Below are positions 55,800-64,000 of a stretch of DNA of 64,000 nt, one piece after another; position 1 is the first letter of the stretch, and each line of letters opens with the position of its first letter. Under the pieces are notes generated by a model, which saw only the letters and a list, made by a program, of their open reading frames with translations, had not been told where the DNA came from and made no database searches. Source of the stretch: Triatoma infestans (Eukaryota > Arthropoda > Insecta > Hemiptera > Reduviidae); NCBI GenBank assembly GCA_011037195.1, contig JAAEAF010006875.1, positions 1 to 64,000 on the forward strand, written 5' to 3'. Position numbers and translations under genes: made by a program.

Positions 55800-56260
55800 T
55801 AAAGCTATTAAAGTGCAAGAAAATCGTTTTTTACAGTTTTCGAGAAAATTCCAAAACATAGTCTATAAAATCGCATTTCGGTTTAATCGTTGGAGCAGTT
55901 TTCGAGAAAATATCGTATAACTGAAAAAAAAAAAAAAACTATTCCGTCAAGTAGCATTTTCGGTTTAATTTGATTTTAGCAATCACAAATGCTCAATTTG
56001 GAAAATTTGAAAAATTTCCTACTTTCTCTAGACGGGAGTAAGAATAAAGTAAAAATCAAGCAACCGGAAAGTGTAACTTTAAAAAAATAAGTTTCTGAAT
56101 TTTTTTCTATTACTTCTGGAATTTTCTTGATGGAAGCTTCATCGATTATTTCAGTTTAAACTTGAAAGAAATGCAAACTGCACTGATATAATATATAACC
56201 AATCATTTTTATTTGAAACCTTTTTTTGGGAGAAATAGATTTTAAGTGAATTGTACGTGA
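55800..56260. repeat. Family A copies
   Basis: Two partial copies in opposite orientation: 'gaaaatcgttttttacag...cgagaaaat' and 'caaccggaaagtgtaac...agtttaaacttg'. Confidence 0.55.
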
Positions 56261-56839
56261 CTGACATATAAAGTTTACATCTAATTTGCACAGTTAATAT
56301 TTTGAGGCTTGAACTAGTGCTGACGTATGAGCTACAATAATGATGTAGTAGTCGTATTCTTGTTTATCAAAGTCACCAGAATTTTTTTTCTATTTTTTTT
56401 AAATAATTTACAGATAATCATAAAAATGAATACTCACAATTCACCGGACTGGCCATCTGGTTGAGCTATAATCTGTGTGTGCGTGTGTTTAGGATTGTGT
56501 AAAACAGGGGAGAATGTTTTGGGCAATGCAAAGGTTTTAGAAATGATGTTTGCCTGTTTGGTAACGGTGTGGACTAGTTCACTATACTACTGGTTTGTAA
56601 TGAACATTTCTGTAAGTGACAAGTCAATTAAAGCAACACTTTACAACGCCATGAAATCAGCAAGGCCACTAATAGTTTGGTCATAGCTCCATTCTACTGT
56701 TTATATTATATTATATAAAGGGGAACAAGGGACATGATTAAAATACAAGATTGTATATACATATTTACTACATACTTATATTTTTACATTTTCTTCCATT
56801 TTAATTTCTTGGGTTGTTCGTACATTTCTTTAAAAATAA

Positions 56840-57660
56840 AAAAAATCTGATGTGAAACGCTCACGCCACTTTCTCTTACTCACGCCACTTTCTCTTATTC
56901 ATGGATGACGAACTTTCTTCAAATTTATAATTTTTACTAAAATGAAGAATTTAAATTTCATAAATTGACTTCGTTATAGGAAAGCATAACCTTCCCCTTC
57001 GCCCAAAACTTCTTTTAAATGAACCTTCTCGGAAAAAAGATTCAACAGAAAATGATAAATCTCTGTATTCAAAGTTTGGTGTAACAAATTTAATGAAATA
57101 GGTCACGTCGCGGTGGACAACCAACTTTTTCCAAACTGGGAATTTCGGCAGCATATTTAATTCTAATTAATTTTAACTGAATGATAGAATTGTATAATAA
57201 ACTAGTACCTAAAAGGAAAACATAACCTAGCCCCTCCTTTAAAAGCTCCATTAAAGGAAATTTTCCCGAAGAAACCTTACGAATAGAAGTTGTATCTTCT
57301 CATGTTGTAGCTGATAAACTAAGTTTAAAGAAAATAGTTGGAGCCATTTTTTTTGGAGAAAATCGCAAAAAAAGTGAAAAATCCATTCAGTAAAGTGGAT
57401 TGAGTTGCTTCCGGTTGAGGAATTTTGGCTGATAACTTTCTGTCGGATCCCATGGTCCAAACGGAATGTCAAGTTTAAACTTTCTGATTTTTCCAGTTTT
57501 GCGTTATGTTGTACACATACATACTTACATACGTACACAGACAAATACTCAAACACAATTTTAAGAAAACCACGTTTTCTGATTCAGGGGACCCCCCTCA
57601 AAACGTATACTTCCGGTGAAAACTCGATGTCGAAAATTTGACACGCGCATTAAGAGAAAT
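56840..57660 (-). repeat. Family A copy, long
   Basis: One of the most complete copies: 'gatgtgaaacgctcac', paired 'ctttctcttact' motifs, 'ttgcttccggttgaggaatttt', a block ending at the TA/CA-rich 57510-57560 region, then 'acttccggtgaaaactcgat'. Confidence 0.6.
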
Positions 57661-57870
57661 TAATAAAAATGAATAGAGAATTTATTAATTTCAGCTTTAT
57701 TATAATAGATTTTATTATATAAAATCTAGCATAATAAAGCTGTAATATAATATAAAATATAATAATATATAATACAAAAAAATTTGACACGATTACAATA
57801 CTTCCTCTTACTAGGAGTAAGAGAAAGTAATATAATATAAAATTATATTAGATTTTATTATATTAGGCAC
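57660..57870. repeat. AT-rich inverted repeats with 'cttcctcttactaggagtaagag' motif
   Basis: Short inverted repeats built from 'tataatagattttatta' and 'aataaagctgtaatat', and the palindrome-like motif at 57800-57830 also found at 60400-60425. Confidence 0.55.
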
Positions 57871-58060
57871 CATTATAATTTACTCAGACCTGGTCATCAA
57901 CTGCCAATCACATGCGAGCAGGAAAATGAAGGAACAATTAGGCCTTACCCAGTACCAAAAGCCATTCATGCGCGTGATGGAGAGGATGTCCTGTTCGTAT
58001 ATTGCTCTGTTCTTTTTTTTTTTTGCAACTATCTACGGTTTCTTAACAGTACTGGTATTG

Positions 58061-58259
58061 GCGGATGTTGGTGTAGTGGTTATGAGCATGGACTTGTAAG
58101 TGGGAGGACCCCAGTTCGATTCCAGCGATAGCTGCTTAAATTTTATATTTGTTTAAAAAATGTTAATGGCAAAGTATGTGCTTCCGCCTCCATCCACGAC
58201 ACCTAATTGGTAGTTGGACGTTAAGCCCGCCTGAATAAATAGGCATTACTTTACTTACT
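58061..58259 (+). repeat. tRNA-derived SINE
   Basis: Box A TTGGTGTAGTGG (about 58069-58080), box B GTTCGATTCC (58114-58123), a roughly 120-bp unrelated body, and a 3' end with 'gcctgaataaataggcattac'. The head resembles a tRNA-Thr-like anticodon arm (TGT), but stems do not close. Confidence 0.7.
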
Positions 58260-58329
58260 GAACTTTTTTCAAGCTACTGAAGAGAAGTCAGTTTTTACTA
58301 AACAACTAGCACGAACTCATCCCGTATAG

Positions 58330-58965
58330 CGATTTTAAGTTTAACAAATTTTTGAAATAGATTTTTCACCGGAGAAACACTTGACATTCCGTTTGGAAAT
58401 CACAATAGAAATCCAACAGGAAGTTATCTGTCAAAATTCCTTAACCACATTATAAAAGGGAGTATCAAATTTATTGAATGGATTACAAGTTTTTTTTAGT
58501 GACTTTCTTGAACATGGCTCCAATGATTTCCTTTAAACTCTTATACTTACTACGTACATGTAGATCTATCACTTTTATTTGACACATTTTTCTGGGAAAA
58601 TTATTTTTAGAGGGGTTCTGGGGGAGGGATGACGTTAGGCTCCCCTCTAAAGTGCCATTTCAATTTTGTACGTATCTACCACCTACAAAATGTTTATAGA
58701 AATTAAATTTGTTGGCGAAAAATTTCGACTGTGAGGAAAAATCAATTGACCGGAAGTGTGAAATTCTGGAAAAGTTTTATTAGATTTCAGCGACTGATTC
58801 TATAACCACACCAGCAGTTTCTTTTAAATTGGTGTGCTAATTTGAAGGCTAATTATTTCTGTTTGAACCTTTTATCAAAGCAAATTATTTTAGGTGTTTC
58901 TAAAAGAACCTGAAATGTCAAGCTTCTTTCTAAAGTGCCAATTACAATATAGTTTCTACCGGCTA
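58330..58965 (+). repeat. Two tandem family A copies
   Basis: 58380-58700 and 58730-58960 each run from an 'aggaagt/ccggaagt' motif through 'tttctttaaa' to 'ctaaagtgcca'. Confidence 0.6.
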
Positions 58966-59399
58966 ATATTAAAGTCAGTTAAATTTTTAATACAATTTGT
59001 TAATTAGAAATGAAAATGAAAGTAAATGTGAGTGTTTCACAACGGATTTTTCTTCTTTTTTTTTAATTTATTTATAAATTGATAGACGAATTGTTCTATA
59101 AAAAAATCTGGCATTCACACGTGTTTCCCTCACTCTAATTAATACAATTTAAGCAAGAAATTTTCTTTAAAATGGCATCGTTTCAATGTTTATTTGGGCT
59201 GGCCATAAACATGGTGGTCGGTATTTCACTTGTGTTACCAAGCGGCCTTATGTGCAGCTTATATGTCAAAAACCAACAATGCTTGTTTAAATTTAAAGTT
59301 AAACCAACTGACCTCTTTAGTAGCAATTCTGTCAATGCTACTAATGTATATTAATATTATGTGGGTGGTTATAACTATATATTATACTAAAGTTGTATT

Positions 59400-59721
59400 T
59401 TAGAGGAAAGCATAACCCTACTGTTCCCCCAGAGCCCCCAAAAAATCACAAAAAATAAATTGTTGGAGAAAAATGTTTCAAATAAAAGTAATATATATAT
59501 TTGGTATACGAAGATCAACGAAAATCATTGGAGCCGTTTTCGAAAAAATCACGAATAACTGAAAAAAATCAGTAAAGTCACACTTTTGGGTTGACGGATT
59601 TTGCAAGAAATCTTACTGTCTAATGCGGTGGTAATACCTAAACGGAATACGAATTCTGAGCTTCTAGTGACGTTTCATGTTTGAGAAATTCTGTTAAAAC
59701 ACCCACCCACACACACACACA

Positions 59722-59759
<38 letters not shown>

Positions 59760-59790
59760 ATTCGCTAAAAATAGTTTTTTCGTTTTCAGG
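59400..59790 (-). repeat. Family A copy with (CA)n core
   Basis: 'ataaaagtaatatatatattt', 'tcattggagccgttttcgaaaaaatc', 'acacttttgggttgacggattttg', a CA run at 59704-59758, then 'attcgctaaaaatagtttttt'. Confidence 0.65.
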
Positions 59791-59919
59791 GAACCTCACC
59801 TGTTGAAGATTGTTTTAAAACTCTTTAAGTATTTAATTAGATCTTCATATCTACTTCTTCTACTTCTCCTTCCTGATTTCCTAGTAATTGAGGTAGACGG
59901 AACTTAAGCTTTCCTGCGG

Positions 59920-60370
59920 TATTTGGAATAGCTTGTGGTGGTGAGGTGCGTTACGCCTCATGTTACGTGTTGGCATATGACACTGGCTAAGGCAATCCAA
60001 TCCGTTACACTCTTTAAAGTTTATATGGTGAGTTGTTTCTTAAGCCCCTCATATAGTCGGCTTTATTCAATTTCTCTTGCCGCTAAAGACAGCTTCTAGA
60101 TGAGAGATTGGCTTTGTGTAGGACTCCATAAGAATTACTTATAGAGTCCTGTGATCGGTTGCTAATAGAATGATTGAGTCCAGCTTTTGTTTGGCGAATT
60201 TGCTGGCAATGATACCATTACGTTTCCATTGTTTTATTTGTTAAAAATGTAGATGGATTGGCTGGCTATGAAACAGAATCCATTCTGATCTAATATATTT
60301 TTAGTGATCCATTTGGGTTGGGGTTGCTGCAATTAGAAAATAGTCGGCTGTAAGTAAGCTAGGGTTATCG
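59920..60370 (+). repeat. Family B dispersed repeat, copy
   Basis: 'ttcttaagcccctcatatagtcgg...ttcaatttctctt' and 'gatccatttggg' correspond to phrases at 38440-39060. Confidence 0.5.
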
Positions 60371-60439
60371 GAAATCGAAAATCTGGCACAATTGCAATAC
60401 TTCCTCTTACTAGGAGTAAGAGGAAGTAAAAATTTGTCA

Positions 60440-62040
60440 TATCGAAAAAAATGATATTAAAATCTCAGTGAAACTGTGGAATTTGGGGTCTAAGGTGTTT
60501 GAAACCCGATTTCACTCAGGTGGCGGAGCTGAAAATAAAAAAATATTAAGCTCAACATATTCTTAATAATGCTCATTTCAAATAAAAAATTAACACATAT
60601 TTGATCAAATAATCAATTTACACATAGTAATAATAATGGTTAAACAAATTTTGTAATGTCTCATGTGAAATATAGTTCAATATAGTGGAAACACTAGCTG
60701 GGTAGTTCAACATCCTTTATAAGAACACTTGAGTATCAACTTTACGTTTCCCCAAGGAGTTCACTAGGTAGTTCTGATGCTAGATTAAATTGGTATAGCA
60801 CTGAGCTTCAAGTTTAGATCAATTTCTGTCCTTTGTGTATATAGGTTAGATAAATATATATTGGAAAATTCCATAGAGTAACTTTACCATACATATACAA
60901 CAAGAATAGTTATGAGAATATTATTCAATAATGTCAATAATTGTTTTCAATATTTTCATCTACACCTGTTTTTTTGGAAAATTATATTTGCCAAGGAGAC
61001 ACTAATTTATAATGAGCATAGAAATAGAAATTTACATTAGATACAATTTAATTTAACAGTTAGCTTTAACAACCTGTATCCTTTTTGATACTGTATATAT
61101 AGCAGGGATGTCAAAACGCATGCCGGTTCCCGACGTGATATTTTTGTGGCTCGCATGCCTTCAAACAAAATGAAAAAAAAATAAATAAATAAAATTTAAC
61201 AGGATTACAATACTTTCTCTTGCTAACAATATGTGAAACTAATAACTACTAATAACACTTGATATTTTTTATTAAAGTGTTTTATTATTTTTATTATATT
61301 GAAAAAGTGTTGCGAACTTTAAAACTATATAATTGGCTTTCTTTCCCGGCATGTTTTGCATAAAAATTTACTTTGTTTAAAAACTAATTAAAAATAAAAA
61401 CGCTTTGATCTATTTTTTCTAAATTTGAGCGACTGTATATTTACGTTTTCCCAATTAAAATATTGCGCTTTTTCACAATATTTTGATACAATTAATGAAA
61501 TCATAAAAGAATTTGATAAGCGTAACTATATAAGAAATGTATTCTTTGTTTTACAGATATTTTGCTTTTGGAAATGAAAAAGCGTCTACTCCGAAACAAC
61601 TGCAGCTAATTGAGTTTCACAATGATTAAATTTTGAACACCCCTGGCGTAAAAGTTTAATAAATATATTTTTATTTAAAGTAAAATTAACCACCAATAAA
61701 AAACGTTGTTATACAAATTTTACGCTACATCCGCAGTACGTATGTGTTCATGAACAATAATTATTTTCGTGCATGAAAATATTTACAGATCAAGACTTAA
61801 ATTGATAAACATATTCAGGCCATCATGAAGATTGTTTTGTTTCTCTGTCATTAAATCCAAATTATTAGAAAATTTGTAGGCAGGAAACGCTGGACTATGT
61901 CCGAAAAAAAAGAATAATTTTATTTAATTACATTGAAAGAAATGTTAAATTTTGATGATTGTTAACAAGCAAAATGTTAGTTAGTGGGGGTAAAGAAAAA
62001 ACTTTTGATTTACAAAAAAAAGAAATTATTTTTAACTTCC
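60440..62040. other. No gene seen
   Basis: AT-rich sequence without recognisable domains, RNA motifs or clear repeat copies. Confidence 0.5.
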
Positions 62041-62056
62041 CTTTCTTTGACAGTTC

Positions 62057-62089
62057 CTGATGAAGGACATCAAAAATGTTCGAAACGTT
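62057..62089 (+). ncRNA. Hammerhead-like motif
   Basis: CTGATGA, a stem with GGACAT/ATGTTC around a CAAAA loop, GAAA, CG and the GTT triplet. Flanks 'gttc' and 'ggaa' can partly pair. It has one of the better stem II helices in the window. Confidence 0.5.
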
Positions 62090-62419
62090 GGAAACAGTAA
62101 ACTTCTTGAAGTTGAAAAGTTATTTACTTTAGCCCCAGCCAACCAACATTTTGCTTGCCCTGAAATGTAATTATTTCCATTCTACTGATTCGAGTTAAAA
62201 TTTACCATATATTAGTTGCATAATTTTTTACTTTCTCTTACTCCTAGATTTTTGAAATTGAGTTTTCTCCGAAAATACATGTTTTAGGATCACCTGAATG
62301 CGAAAAAAATGACTACATCTTGTAAATGTTCTGTGAGGCATCCTGTGTGTGTGATGTGTTGGCAAGAAGAAGAAGAAGATATAATTTTTAAATAAATCTA
62401 AAAATTATAACTAGTGGTT

Positions 62420-63140
62420 GGAATTTGGAAAAGGATCCAGGCAGCCGCTATCTGCAGGTCAAGAACCGCGGCAAAACCCTTTGAAACAGGGGTCAATATA
62501 CAGTCAAGAGAACCGCCGCAAAACCCTTTTTGTATTTCCTTCATACAAGGGTCAACGTACACTCAAGAGGCCACCTGGCCACCATCTGTTAACAAAGCGT
62601 CGCCACCCCGGCCAAAACAGCCTTTGTTAACTACCGACCTCCCCTAGGGTCAATATACTATGAGAGATGTCTTAGTGTGGCACGTACTTACACATCAGCC
62701 GATGTGTGAGTGATGCAAATATAAACGTCGCCCCACTGGAGTTCCACATCAGTTAAGTACAAGTTATAGAGCAGTTAAGTACGAGTTATAGATGAGTTAA
62801 GTTCGAGTTATCAATCAGTGAAGTGCCAGTACGAAAGAAGTTCACATTAGTTCCAGATCAACCATCACACATCGCGAGCGCGTCCCTATTTAAGATTTTG
62901 ACACTACTACTTTAATAATTTATATTCATTTTATAATTCTTATATTCATTTACAATTGTGCATCTTAGTTTTTCTATTTCAATACCCTTTAAATTATTTG
63001 TTAAAATATAGTTTATTTTCATAAATCAGTAATTCGTATTTCGAATCCCAATTCTCTAATCTCTCTCACTAACAACACTTACTCCTCACTTCGACTTCCG
63101 GTATCCATAGAACGATACCAATACATGTGCAAGGATGTGA
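62420..63140 (+). repeat. LTR-like GC-richer block (possible solo LTR)
   Basis: A compositional island with two copies of an 'aaccgcggcaaaacccttt...gggtcaa.atacagtcaagag' unit (62465-62570), a TATA-like 'caaatataaacgtc' (about 62716), four 'cagttaagtac.agttatag' units (62749-62835) and 'ttcgaatccc' before the end. No flanking duplication was established, so the boundaries are approximate. Confidence 0.35.
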
Positions 63141-63819
63141 ATAGTTAGGTTATGATCGGCAGAATCCTGGGCATTTTCAGTTTCTGCCAAAAAAGTTCTC
63201 AGAGTTGTAGTAAAAAAAAAAGAAAAAAGTTGATACCATGAATTTCTAATTAATTACACATCTGAAAATCCTTCAATACGAAAATATTAACCCTTTAAAA
63301 GAGTAGTGGTAAATTAATACAGTTCATGATCTATTTTCTGTCCAATAAGCAGTTTGTTTGAAATTAAGAATTATTAATAATCACTAATTACATCCTTACA
63401 TTAATAATCTAATCTCTCATGGATATGAAAGTTGAATTTATCAAATCTTAACAGAATCAAGCAAAACTAACATTAAATAGGTTTTAATTTTGTATTAAAA
63501 AAAAGAAAAATACTATTTCTAAAGTTAAGGAGAAAAATTTTCCTTAATTCTATTTTCACTTTTAAAAGTTGGTTTTTCCAGTAAGTTAGGTCACATATTA
63601 AATGTTGTTAGATAAAAGCTGGAGAGAGTGTATGTAAGTGTGTATGGGTTGAGTGAGTGAGAGAGAGAATATGGCTTCTTCTTATTGGCTGACTAAGTGC
63701 AATTAAGGGAACCATCTATTTTCTTAATGCCTCTTCTGATTAACACTCCTTGCTTCTTCTCATGTAATTACTGATTTCTTTATGTCCCTGAACATCCTGT
63801 CAGCATTCTCACACACTCT

Positions 63820-63880
63820 CTTTATAAATATATATATATATATATATAGTATAATAATATTGTATATATATATATTTCAA
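63820..63880. repeat. (TA)n microsatellite
   Basis: TA runs at about 63827-63848 and 63864-63876. Confidence 0.85.
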
Positions 63881-64000
63881 TAGATTTTCATTAAATTTAT
63901 TAATTATTATTCAATAATTTTATCAAAATATTAAAGAAGAAATGCTTCTGATATCGTTTCTGATATGTTTTCTGTTTTGCCCAAACAGAAGTGTTGTTTG

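Noticed and set aside
58061..58135. Functional tRNA gene
   Set aside because: Box A and B are present but stems do not close and a SINE body follows; called a SINE. The same applies at 16000-16142, 52850 and in the Polinton ends.

Overview
This is AT-rich, non-coding-dominated animal DNA, most likely from an invertebrate. It has no recognisable host gene, many microsatellites, and a dense mix of transposon families: mariner, RTE-like and jockey/I-like LINEs, tRNA-derived SINEs, Penelope-like/hammerhead-bearing repeats, and a Polinton/Maverick. I cannot name the species. No ribosomal RNA gene, intact tRNA gene, CRISPR array or prokaryote-like operon is visible.

Centre of the window (40768-52797): a 12,030-bp Polinton/Maverick-class virus-like transposon. 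It is flanked by a perfect 6-bp target duplication (CTTATC) and bounded by terminal inverted repeats that are near-identical over about 1.5 kb and recognisable over about 1.8 kb. All internal genes lie on the minus strand. In transcription order they are: a zinc-finger protein with a GSGW-type C-terminal domain (49259), an A32-like packaging ATPase (48412), an unrecognised 314-aa protein (47690), a retroviral-like integrase with a C-terminal chromodomain split by one frame break (46717), an adenain-like cysteine protease (45756), a 53-aa ORF overlapping the next gene, a double-jelly-roll-type major capsid candidate (45099), and a 172-aa protein with a possible RNase H fold (43835). No protein-primed DNA polymerase B is visible, although the element otherwise looks young and nearly intact. 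Six of the seven proposed transcription units follow one compact rule. A TATA box sits on, or within a few codons of, the stop codon of the gene before it (five junctions), or just upstream, and an initiator (TCAGT or TCATT-like) follows 32-33 bases later with a leader of only a few bases. The terminal repeats carry CRE (TGACGTCA), ATGGCGG, CCAAT and CACGCCC motif arrays and a tRNA-like box A/box B/T-run cassette. The inner flanks carry AP-1-like (TGACTCA) motifs.

Left side (1-40767): remnants of LINEs (840-1500, 6470-7270, 21520-22130, 23173-24228, 27036-27480, 32190-32400, 37573-37633), two decayed mariners (3764-4965, 14540-15890), SINE-like pieces, two perfect-looking fold-back elements (6109-6430 and a 1.45-kb palindrome at 34398-35850), and about ten hammerhead-ribozyme-like motifs embedded in one dispersed repeat superfamily.

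Right side (52804-64000): the other half of the repeat copy into which the Polinton inserted, a SINE at 52850, a cluster of copies of the commonest repeat of the window (family A, 55.8-59.8 kb), another SINE at 58061, and an LTR-like block near 62.4-63.1 kb. Everything functional-looking is in the Polinton; the rest is a layered graveyard of mobile elements.
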